Assembly: GCA_964537955.1 (NCBI GenBank)
Contig: CAZICY010000001.1
Span: forward strand, 61,415 to 125,414
Direction: 5' to 3'
Length of the DNA stretch: 64,000 nt
Source: Mxb001 sp964537955
GTDB taxonomy: Bacteria; Actinomycetota; Actinomycetes; S36-B12
Position 1 is the first letter of the stretch. Each line of letters begins with the position of its first letter. The notes beneath the pieces were generated by a model. It was not told where the DNA came from. It worked only from the letters and a program-made list of their open reading frames with translations, and did not search any database. This document shows positions 16,819 to 24,038 of this stretch, one piece after another. The position numbers were made by a program, and so were the translations under genes.

Positions 16819-17717
16819 GACGCCTCCCCGAAAGCGAACTGCTGGCCATCCCCGGTGAGCTCCATGAAGGTCTCCTCGAGGCTCGCCTTGCGGGAGGCCA
16901 GCTCCAGGACGGTGAGGCCCCCGTCGAAGGCGAGGTGCCCGATCTCGTCGGTGGTGAGGCCGATGACGGACAGGGCCGCGCCCTCCTCGGTCACGGTGCC
17001 CCCCGCGGCGCGCAGGAGCGCTGCGAGCCGCGCGGCATCGGTGCATCGGACGAGGACGTCGCTGCGCTGCGAGACGAGTTCGTCCACCGTGCCGTCGGCA
17101 ACCAGCCGACCCTTGGCGATGACGACGACGTGCTGGGCCATGAGCTGCATCTCCGACAGCAGGTGACTGGACACCAGGACGGCGTGGCCTTGTGCGGCGT
17201 ACGCGCGCAGGAACTCGCGAAGCCATTGGATGGACTGGGGGTCCAGGCCGTTGGCGGGCTCGTCGAGCATGAGTGCGCGCGGCTCGGCGAGCACGGCGCC
17301 GGCGAGGCCGAGGCGCTGGGCCATGCCGAGCGAGAAGGACTTCGGGCGCTTGTCGGCAACCTCGGTGAGTCCCACCATCGCGAGCACCTCGTCGATGCGC
17401 GACTCGGGCAGCCTGGCGTCGGTCGCGAGCATCCGCAGGTGATCGCGTGCCGTGCGGCCGGGCAGGAAGGGCCGGGCGTCGAGGTGGGTGCCGACCACGC
17501 GACTGGCGTGCGGGTGGTCGATCAGGGGCTTGCCGTCGAACAGCGTGCTGCCCTCGCCGCGGTCCAGGCCGAGCATGATGCGCATGGTGGTGGACTTGCC
17601 GGCGCCGTTGGGGCCGAGGAAGCCGGTGACGACACCGTCGGGGACGGTGAAGGACAGGTCATCGACCGCGCGGACGCTGCCGAACGACTTGCCCAGGTGC
17701 TCCACGAGGATGGCCAC
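16815..17717 (-). CDS. ABC transporter ATP-binding protein
   Basis: A 300-residue ATPase with Walker A GPNGAGKSTT, the signature variant SLGMAQRLGLAGAVL and Walker B LMLDEPANGLDP, plus the D-loop and H-loop (VLVSSHLLSEM). The GTG start at 17717 was chosen because the conserved first strand (LVEHLGKSF) begins directly after it; the frame is open further upstream toward the CIRCE element. It pairs with the permease downstream. Confidence 0.92.
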   Translation of the reverse strand: MAILVEHLGKSFGSVRAVDDLSFTVPDGVVTGFLGPNGAGKSTTMRIMLGLDRGEGSTLFDGKPLIDHPHASRVVGTHLDARPFLPGRTARDHLRMLATDARLPESRIDEVLAMVGLTEVADKRPKSFSLGMAQRLGLAGAVLAEPRALMLDEPANGLDPQSIQWLREFLRAYAAQGHAVLVSSHLLSEMQLMAQHVVVIAKGRLVADGTVDELVSQRSDVLVRCTDAARLAALLRAAGGTVTEEGAALSVIGLTTDEIGHLAFDGGLTVLELASRKASLEETFMELTGDGQQFAFGEAS

Positions 17718-17779
17718 GCCAGGGACACTACTCGCGGGGCCTCGCCGGGTCCGCCTGACGTCCACAGCCACCCGCCGAC

Positions 17780-17806
17780 TTAGCACTCCCTGCTCGCGAG
17801 TGCTAA
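17780..17806. promoter_or_regulatory. CIRCE element (HrcA operator)
   Basis: TTAGCACTC and GAGTGCTAA flank exactly nine bases, a perfect copy of the CIRCE consensus bound by the heat-shock repressor HrcA. It ends 27 bp before the ruc start codon. The right arm overlaps a -10-like TAACCT. No groES or groEL is next to it, so its target is the zinc-ribbon gene at 17834. Confidence 0.93.
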
Positions 17807-17833
17807 CCTTGACCGATCCCCGAGGAGGTTGCG

Positions 17834-18181
17834 GTGCCCACGTACCAATACGCCTGCACCGGCTGCGGCTACGAGTTGGAGGCGGTCCAGTCCTTCAGCG
17901 ACGACCCATTGACGACCTGTCCGGAGTGCAGCGGCACCCTGCGCAAGCTCTTCGGCAACGTGGGCGTGGTCTTCAAGGGCTCCGGCTTCTATCGCACCGA
18001 CTCCCGCTCGTCCGGATCGAAGACGTCCTCGTCCGATTCCGCCTCGTCCTCCGGTTCGACCGCAGCCGCATCGCCTTCCGGGTCGTCGTCATCCGGGTCG
18101 TCGACATCGGGGTCGTCGTCATCCGGCTCCTCCTCGTCGAGCTCCGCTTCTTCGGCACCCTCGTCGTCCGCCAGCTCCTGA
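17834..18181 (+). CDS. ruc: FmdB-type zinc-ribbon, Ruc-like redox-regulated chaperone
   Basis: The 115-residue product has an N-terminal zinc ribbon with cysteines at 8, 11, 29 and 32 (CTGC and CPEC), followed by a low-complexity serine-rich tail from about residue 55. This layout matches M. tuberculosis Rv0991c (Ruc), a chaperone activated by oxidation of the zinc-binding cysteines and controlled by HrcA. The perfect CIRCE element upstream and the neighbouring galU/glp/cyclo-ligase genes, as around Rv0991c, support orthology. GAGGAGG precedes the GTG start. A general FmdB label is the fallback. Confidence 0.82.
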   Translation: MPTYQYACTGCGYELEAVQSFSDDPLTTCPECSGTLRKLFGNVGVVFKGSGFYRTDSRSSGSKTSSSDSASSSGSTAAASPSGSSSSGSSTSGSSSSGSSSSSSASSAPSSSASS

Positions 18182-18236
18182 CGTCGCCTGTGGATGGCGC
18201 CCGACGCGACCGGCTCGGTGCGCCTAGCGTCGGTGC

Positions 18237-18839
18237 GTGACCCCCGCGCGACTCTTCGTTCACCGCTTCCGGCGTCCGATCGCTGCCGCGTGCGCCGCAC
18301 TCGCGGTCCTGCTCACTGCCGTCGCGCTGCGTCCTGCGTCTCCCGACCTGGTCGAGGTCGTGCTCGCCGCCGATGACCTGCCTGCGGGATCGACCCTGGG
18401 AGTCGATGACCTTGCCCTGGGGACGCTGCCCGCGGCGTACCTCGCCCCCGGAGCCCTCGTGTCGGTCGACGACGCCACCGGGCGCACGATCGCGGCGGGC
18501 ATCTCCGCCGGCGAGGTGATCACGCGCAGCCGGCTCGTCGACACCGGCCCGCGCACCGACGGACTCCACACCGTCCCCGTGCGCCTGGCCGATCCGCAGT
18601 CCGCAGATCTGCTGCACCCCGGCGCGGTCATCGACCTTGTCCTGGCTTCGGGGGACGCACCCGGCCGTGTCATCGCGGAGGGCGCGCAGGTCGTGACGGT
18701 CCCGCGGCATCCCGCGACGGCGGGCCTGGGCTCATCGCGGTCCGCGGGTACTCTCATCGTCGTCGCGACGGACCGCCGCACGGCGGTCGCACTCGCTGCC
18801 GCGGGCACGCAGCCCGGCCTGGGGGTCGTCCTGCGCTGA
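18237..18839 (+). CDS. SAF-domain protein, CpaB/RcpC-like
   Basis: The 200-residue product has a basic N terminus, one membrane segment at about residues 13-32, then a SAF domain (VVLAADDLPAGSTL, GEVITRSRL) of the kind found in Flp pilus assembly protein CpaB. No other pilus genes are near, so pilus assembly is not supported here. It starts with GTG and lies 55 bp after ruc, with which it may be cotranscribed. A similar gene is next to ruc in mycobacteria. Confidence 0.75.
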   Translation: MTPARLFVHRFRRPIAAACAALAVLLTAVALRPASPDLVEVVLAADDLPAGSTLGVDDLALGTLPAAYLAPGALVSVDDATGRTIAAGISAGEVITRSRLVDTGPRTDGLHTVPVRLADPQSADLLHPGAVIDLVLASGDAPGRVIAEGAQVVTVPRHPATAGLGSSRSAGTLIVVATDRRTAVALAAAGTQPGLGVVLR

Positions 18840-18894
18840 CCGTCGTCAGGCCCGTCGCCGACATCCAGGCACCGACACCGGAGGGAAGGCCCGC

Positions 18895-19302
18895 ATGATC
18901 AAGGGATTCAAGGAGTTCGTCTTCCGCGGCAACGTCATCGATCTCGCGGTCGCGGTCGCGGTCGGCACCGCACTCGCGGCCCTCGTGGCAGCCGTCACGC
19001 AGGCGATCATCGAGCCCGTCGTCGGCTGGATCCTCAGTCTCCTGGGGGGATCCGACGGCATTGGCGGCACGATCACGCTCTCACCCGGCTACGAGCTCAA
19101 CTTCGCGCTCCTCATCGGCGCGGTCATCACGTTCTTCGTCACCCTCGCGGCCCTCTACGTCTTCTTCGTCGCGCCGATGAACAAGTACCGCACCATGACC
19201 GGACAGGGCGGGGTGGACACGCGCCCCGCCGACGTGCAGCTGCTCGAGGAGATCCGCGACCTGCTCCGGCAGCAGGCCGGCGGTGCCAAGTCCGGCGACT
19301 GA
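18895..19302 (+). CDS. mscL: Large-conductance mechanosensitive channel MscL
   Basis: MscL is a homopentameric membrane valve that opens under hypo-osmotic shock. The start MIKGFKEFVFRGNVIDLAVA is diagnostic: amphipathic N-terminal helix, then the first pore helix. A second membrane helix lies at about residues 67-95, and the C-terminal helix carries LLEEIRDLLR. The product is 135 residues. It complements the osmolyte importer at the right of the window functionally, though far away. Confidence 0.96.
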   Translation: MIKGFKEFVFRGNVIDLAVAVAVGTALAALVAAVTQAIIEPVVGWILSLLGGSDGIGGTITLSPGYELNFALLIGAVITFFVTLAALYVFFVAPMNKYRTMTGQGGVDTRPADVQLLEEIRDLLRQQAGGAKSGD

Positions 19303-19305
19303 GGC

Positions 19306-20694
19306 TCACCCGTGATGAGGCGGCCGCTGCTCCAGGTAGTGGCGGTCGTCGTAGGCGTCGACCCCCTCGTCGCCGGTGATGTCGGGCAGCAGTCCGCTGG
19401 ATGGCGCGGCCGCCCGCGTCGCCCCTGATGCCGCGAGCGACTCCGCGATGGCGCGGCCCAGCAGGTCGATGTCCGCGTCATCGACGACAAAGGGCGGCGA
19501 CACCTGGAGGGCCCCCGATGCGAGGTTGCGCGTGAGCACGCCGCGCTCGCGGAGCGCCGCGAGCACCCGGGCGGGAACTCCCGCCGCCTTCGCCTGCGGC
19601 GTGTAGTCCACCGCGGCCAGCAGGCCGACGCCCGCGCGCACCTCGCTCACCGCCTCGTACGCCGACAGGGGCAGCAGGGCCGCCGCGAGCCGGTGCTGTG
19701 CTGCATCGACCCGGCCCACGAGCCCCTCACGCTCGACGATGTCGAGGTTGGCCATGGCAACCGCGCACGCGGTGGCGTGGGCGGAATAGGTGTAGCCGTG
19801 CCGCCACATCACCGGCTCCGGGCCGTGCGTCCAGAAGGGCGCGGCCACGCGACCGGAGACCAGCACGGCGCCCAGCGGGACATAGCCGGACGTGATGCCC
19901 TTGGCGGTGAGCACGATGTCGGGATCCAGCGACCATCGATCGCTCGCGAACATCGCGCCTGCGCGGCCGTAGCCGCAGATCACCTCATCGGCCACGAAGA
20001 GCACCCCGTGACGCCGGCACGCCTCGCGCACGCGAGAGAGATAGTCCCCGGGCGGGGCGTAGACCCCGCCCGCGCCGATGATCGGCTCGCAGAAGAACGC
20101 GGCGATGTCATCCCGCTGCGCCAGCAGCGCCTCGAGCGCTGCGGCGTCGTCCCAGGGCACCTGGGCGACCGCGGGATCGAGATCTCCGTGCCCCGCCCTG
20201 TTGGCCTCGATGCCCGCCAGGCTCGTCCCCGCGAGATGCATGCCGTGATACGCGTGCTCACGCGTGACGATCACGCTTCGGTCCGGCACGCCCTGCTCGG
20301 CCCAGTAGCGACGCACCAGCTTGACGGCGGTGTCGACAGAGTCGCTTCCCCCGCTCGTGAAGAAGATGCGCGCGTCTGCCATGGGCGCCATCGCGGCGAG
20401 CCGCTCCGCGAGGTCGAGGGCCGGCCGCGTCGCCAGGTCGCCGAAGGCGGAGTAGGACGCCAGCCGCCGCATCTGCGTCGCGGCTGCCTCGGCGAGCTCG
20501 TCGCGACCGTGCCCGACGTTGCAGTACCACAGGCCCGCGGACGCGTCGAGGTATCGACGACCCTGCTCGTCGAAGACATAGGCGCCCTCGCCGTGATCGA
20601 TGACGAGCTCGCCCGCTGCCGCCACCGCCGCCATATCGGCGAAGGGATGCCACAGACGCGTGCCCGTCGGGCGAGCGGCTCTCGCGTCCTCCAC
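19306..20694 (-). CDS. Class III PLP-dependent aminotransferase
   Basis: A 462-residue fold-type I aminotransferase of the omega-amino acid:pyruvate / diamine group. The PLP-lysine is in TAKGITSGYVPLG. The cofactor region FTSGGSDSVDTAVKLVRRYW and the DEVICGYGR motif with the PLP-contacting aspartate are present. The donor amine cannot be deduced. It ends 3 bp from mscL (convergent) and is divergent from the following dehydrogenase by about 14 bp. Confidence 0.9.
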   Translation of the reverse strand: MEDARAARPTGTRLWHPFADMAAVAAAGELVIDHGEGAYVFDEQGRRYLDASAGLWYCNVGHGRDELAEAAATQMRRLASYSAFGDLATRPALDLAERLAAMAPMADARIFFTSGGSDSVDTAVKLVRRYWAEQGVPDRSVIVTREHAYHGMHLAGTSLAGIEANRAGHGDLDPAVAQVPWDDAAALEALLAQRDDIAAFFCEPIIGAGGVYAPPGDYLSRVREACRRHGVLFVADEVICGYGRAGAMFASDRWSLDPDIVLTAKGITSGYVPLGAVLVSGRVAAPFWTHGPEPVMWRHGYTYSAHATACAVAMANLDIVEREGLVGRVDAAQHRLAAALLPLSAYEAVSEVRAGVGLLAAVDYTPQAKAAGVPARVLAALRERGVLTRNLASGALQVSPPFVVDDADIDLLGRAIAESLAASGATRAAAPSSGLLPDITGDEGVDAYDDRHYLEQRPPHHG

Positions 20695-20708
20695 GGGCGC
20701 AGGCTAGC

Positions 20709-21851
20709 GTGACGCCCGTGCGCATCATCCTCCTCGGAGCCACCGGCTACACCGGTCGCCTCACCGCCGAGGCCATGGTGCGCGCGGGCCTGGCACCGGT
20801 CCTGGCCGGGAGGCGTCACGACGCCGTCGCGCGCCTCGCCGACCGCCTCGCGCCGCTGGCCCCCCGGCCGTCCTGCGAGCCGGGCATCGCCGTCGCGGAC
20901 GCGGGGGATCCGGCCTCCGTGCGGCGGCTGATCGAGTCGGCCGACGACGTCCTGGTCTCGACGGTGGGCCCCTTCGTCGAGTGGGGCGACGCGGCGGTCG
21001 ATGCCGCGGTCGACGCGGGCGCGGCGTACCTCGACTCGACCGGGGAACCTCCGTTCATCCGGCGCGTCTTCGAGCACTTCGGCCCCCGCGCGGCCGCCAG
21101 CGGTGCGCGCCTGATCACCGCATTCGGCTACGACTACGTCCCCGGCAACCTCGCGGGCGCCTTGGCACTGCGGCGCTGCCGGCGGGCGGGCAGGCCCGCG
21201 ACGCGACTCGACATCGGCTACTTCATCGAAGGAACCTTCGGGATCAGCTCAGGCACGCGCGCCAGTGCCGCCGGCGTGCTGCTCGCGCCGAGCTACGCAC
21301 GCCGCGGGGGCGCACTGGTCGAGCGCCGATCCTCGGGCGGTCGCACGCGCGCCTTCGATCTCGGCAGGGGGCGGACGTGGAAGGGACTGCCCGTCGCCGG
21401 GTCCGAGCACCTCGCGCTCCCCCTCACCGATCCCGACGTGGCGGACATCGAGGTCTGGCTCGGCTGGGCAGGCAAGTGGACTCCCGCGGCCGCGTACGCC
21501 GGCACGGCACTCGGAGCGGTCGCCGCGGTGCCCGGCGCAGGTGATCGCGCGATGCGGGCCCTGCGCCAGCGCCTCGGTCGCACGACCGGCGAGGGCCCGG
21601 ACGCGGCGAGCCGGGCGGCAGCGCGCACGGTGGTGCAGGCCGAGGCCTTCGACGCGGTCGGCCGGGCACTGGCCACCGTGCGACTCGAGGGACCCTCGCC
21701 CTACGACCTCACCGCGGAGCTGCTGGCCTGGGGAGCGGCCATGGCCGCGACGCGCACGGTGTCCCCGGGAGCCCACGGGCCCGTGGACGCCTTCGGGCTG
21801 GAGGCGCTCGAACGCGGATGCGCCGACATGGGACTCCTCGCGGTCGCGTAG
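20709..21851 (+). CDS. Saccharopine dehydrogenase-like NAD(P)-binding protein (trans-acting enoyl reductase family)
   Basis: The 380-residue product starts with a Rossmann motif, IILLGATGYTGRLTAEAMV, and continues with GPFVEWGDAAVDAAV and a STGEPPFIRRVFEHF region, as in the saccharopine dehydrogenase-like proteins that include mycobacterial trans-acting enoyl reductases of lipid synthesis. No polyketide or lysine-pathway gene is adjacent, so the substrate is open. The next gene starts 10 bp later behind GGAGGGG, so they are one transcript. Confidence 0.75.
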   Translation: MTPVRIILLGATGYTGRLTAEAMVRAGLAPVLAGRRHDAVARLADRLAPLAPRPSCEPGIAVADAGDPASVRRLIESADDVLVSTVGPFVEWGDAAVDAAVDAGAAYLDSTGEPPFIRRVFEHFGPRAAASGARLITAFGYDYVPGNLAGALALRRCRRAGRPATRLDIGYFIEGTFGISSGTRASAAGVLLAPSYARRGGALVERRSSGGRTRAFDLGRGRTWKGLPVAGSEHLALPLTDPDVADIEVWLGWAGKWTPAAAYAGTALGAVAAVPGAGDRAMRALRQRLGRTTGEGPDAASRAAARTVVQAEAFDAVGRALATVRLEGPSPYDLTAELLAWGAAMAATRTVSPGAHGPVDAFGLEALERGCADMGLLAVA

Positions 21852-21861
21852 GAGGGGCACG

Positions 21862-22743
21862 ATGGCACGCGAGGGGCTCACGCAGCTCACCGAGCGCGAG
21901 TGGCGCGAGCGCGCCGCCGCGCACGCCGCACGCGTCGCGCCGTGGATCGAGCCCCGGCTCGAGCGCCGCAGGATCGGGCGGAGCCATCCGGTCGACGACT
22001 TCCTCTTCGACTACTACTCCTGGCGACCGGCCCAGCTCGCACGCTGGCACCCCGGGGCCACGATCATGCTCACCGGCGATGTCCGGGAGTTTCAGGCCGT
22101 GCGCGGCTACGTCGCCGACGCCGAGGGCGCCCGGGTGGATTCCCACGCGCTGCCCGCTGAGGTCATTCGCGCCTCGCTCCGCCTGCTCGAAGCGACGGCC
22201 TCGCGGCCTGCCTCGCTCGGATGCTTCGGCCGGCACGAGTGGGCGATGGTCTACCGGCAGTCGCCCGACGAGATCCGCCACTCGTCGTGGCCGTTGCGTC
22301 TGACCCCGCAGCAGATCGCGGACGTCGTGGAGGCGACGCCGCTGCGCTGCACCCATATCGACGCCTTCCGGTTCTACTCCGCGCAGGCACGACCGCTCAA
22401 CATCGTCCAGCCCACCCGAGAGACGCAGGCCGACCTCGAGCAGCCCGGGTGCCTTCACGCCACGATGGATCTCTACAAGTGGTGCTTTCGCTCCTATCCG
22501 GCGATCGGTGCCGATCTGACGGCGGACTGCTTCGCGCTCGCACGCGAGGTGCGAGCCGTGGACATGCGCGCCTCCCCCTATGACTTCACCGAGCTCGGCT
22601 ACGCGCCGATCGCGATCGAGAGACCGGAGGGGCGCGCTGAATACGTCGAGCACCAGCGCTCCTTCGCGGAGAGCGGCGCGCGGCTGCGCGATCGCGTCAT
22701 CGAGGGCCTGCGCTCCGCGCTCGGCGCCGAGGTGCTCGCGTGA
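21862..22743 (+). CDS. Conserved actinobacterial protein, often labelled 3-methyladenine DNA glycosylase
   Basis: The 293-residue product opens with LTEREWRERAAAHAARV and DFLFDYYSWRPAQLARWHPG, a pattern I recognise from a family widespread in actinobacteria and commonly labelled 3-methyladenine DNA glycosylase. I see no helix-hairpin-helix with a catalytic aspartate of the AlkA type, so the activity label is not supported by the sequence. Conserved-looking motifs include GCFGRHEWAMVYR, CTHIDAFRFY and DLYKWCFRSYPA, rich in His, Cys and Asp. The ATG at 21862 has a strong ribosome binding site. Confidence 0.6.
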   Translation: MAREGLTQLTEREWRERAAAHAARVAPWIEPRLERRRIGRSHPVDDFLFDYYSWRPAQLARWHPGATIMLTGDVREFQAVRGYVADAEGARVDSHALPAEVIRASLRLLEATASRPASLGCFGRHEWAMVYRQSPDEIRHSSWPLRLTPQQIADVVEATPLRCTHIDAFRFYSAQARPLNIVQPTRETQADLEQPGCLHATMDLYKWCFRSYPAIGADLTADCFALAREVRAVDMRASPYDFTELGYAPIAIERPEGRAEYVEHQRSFAESGARLRDRVIEGLRSALGAEVLA

Positions 22744-23141
22744 GCTCCCAGGCGGGAGCCGCGCTGCTGCGGCTGGCTGCCTTCGGCGTCGCCGCCGTCC
22801 TGGTCGGCGTGGTGCTCGCCGTGTTCGCGACCGGGGCGTCCACTCCCGACGAGACCGCCGGGATCGCGACACTGCAGACCGCCGTCTTCTTCTTCGGCCC
22901 GATCGCCGCGATCGCGACCCTGGCCTTCATCGTCGTGCTTGCGCTCACGCGCCCGGCCTCGCTCGCCGTGCGGCGCCGGGCGGCGCGTGCGGTGGCCGTC
23001 GCCTACGCCCTCGTCGCAGCGGGGCTGGCCGTCCTCCTGGCCGGCACGTGGTGGGGACTGCTCGGCGGCGTCGCGTCGGCGCTCGCCGCGGCGCTGGCCT
23101 GGTGGCTGCTCGGCCGGCCGGATTCCGCGGCCGCTCTCTAG
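22740..23141 (+). CDS. Small integral membrane protein
   Basis: A 133-residue protein with four predicted membrane helices (about residues 7-29, 41-66, 78-100 and 102-124) and little else. The GTG start overlaps the stop of the preceding gene (GTGA), so it is translationally coupled to it. I do not recognise the family. It ends in a CTAG shared with the convergent sulfotransferase gene. Confidence 0.72.
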   Translation: MSSQAGAALLRLAAFGVAAVLVGVVLAVFATGASTPDETAGIATLQTAVFFFGPIAAIATLAFIVVLALTRPASLAVRRRAARAVAVAYALVAAGLAVLLAGTWWGLLGGVASALAAALAWWLLGRPDSAAAL

Positions 23142-24028
23142 GAGGAGTGCGGGTAGGGCACTCCCGCGGCGTCGAACTCGGCGAGGATCTCGGCGTAGCG
23201 CGCATCGATGCGCGCCGCGGTGGCGTCGTCGTAGTCTCGGCGCCACCGGCCGATGTGCGCCTGCTGGGCCAGGACATTCGCGTCGAACCACTGGGTGAGG
23301 CGACGGTCAGGGCCCACGCCGATGCCCTCGAGCAGCGAGGAGAGCGTGGCATCGCGGTCGGTGACCGTGAGCTCATGCAGGTCGACGCGCAGGAACCGAC
23401 CAGGCGGGCACGCCTGCTCGGCGCGATGGGCCTCAAGCATCCTCTCGCCCCAGGCATCTAGCGCGACAAAGACGTCGCGAGGCCCGAAGGGCTTGGAGAC
23501 GAAGGAGGCAGCGACGTCGCGACCGTCGCGCATCATGTGGACGACAACTCCGTCGGGAAAGAGAGCAAGGACGCGATCAGCCGCCCGCGCATTCGCCGGG
23601 GTGGTGTCGACCCATCGCGGCTTGTCACTCGCCTGACCCCGGGCACCCGACTCTGGTCCTGCCGAAACGATCGTCTCGGCGAAAAGCCTCGACGCGGCAT
23701 ACGGGTCCTCTGCAAACCCAGCGACGTAGTCGTCGCACGCTCGGCGCATATGCTCCTCGTCCAGCCGGCGGAAAAGCCCTGACCGCGCACCCGATGGCTT
23801 GATGCGGACGTACCAGTGCTCCCAGAGAGTCTCGACGACCTGCTCCGGAGACACGAGGCCGGCGTAGGCATCAGCGACACCTCCACGCGAAGCGATGAAG
23901 CGCAGCTCGCGGGGGTTGGTCGCCCTGAGGTCGCGATGATGGCCGAGGAGCCGACCGGCGACCGTCGTGCCACTGCGCCCCGTCCCTCCGACGAAGACGG
24001 GCCTGTCCGGAGCGCGCCACTCGGTCAT
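23138..24028 (-). CDS. Sulfotransferase-family protein
   Basis: The 296-residue product has the PAPS 5'-phosphosulfate loop VGGTGRSGTTVAGRLLG at about residues 13-29 and a HMMRDGRDVAASF motif that corresponds to the 3'-phosphate-binding segment. These define the P-loop sulfotransferase fold. The acceptor, perhaps a glycolipid or small carbohydrate, is unknown. The start ATG 24028 lies 10 bp after the secA stop on the same strand. Confidence 0.85.
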   Translation of the reverse strand: MTEWRAPDRPVFVGGTGRSGTTVAGRLLGHHRDLRATNPRELRFIASRGGVADAYAGLVSPEQVVETLWEHWYVRIKPSGARSGLFRRLDEEHMRRACDDYVAGFAEDPYAASRLFAETIVSAGPESGARGQASDKPRWVDTTPANARAADRVLALFPDGVVVHMMRDGRDVAASFVSKPFGPRDVFVALDAWGERMLEAHRAEQACPPGRFLRVDLHELTVTDRDATLSSLLEGIGVGPDRRLTQWFDANVLAQQAHIGRWRRDYDDATAARIDARYAEILAEFDAAGVPYPHSS

Positions 24029-24038
24029 GGGCGGCCTC

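Noticed and set aside
18050..18181. Short tandem repeat in the 3' part of ruc
   Set aside because: The repeated TCGTCG/TCC units simply encode the serine-rich tail; there is no array structure or mobile element.
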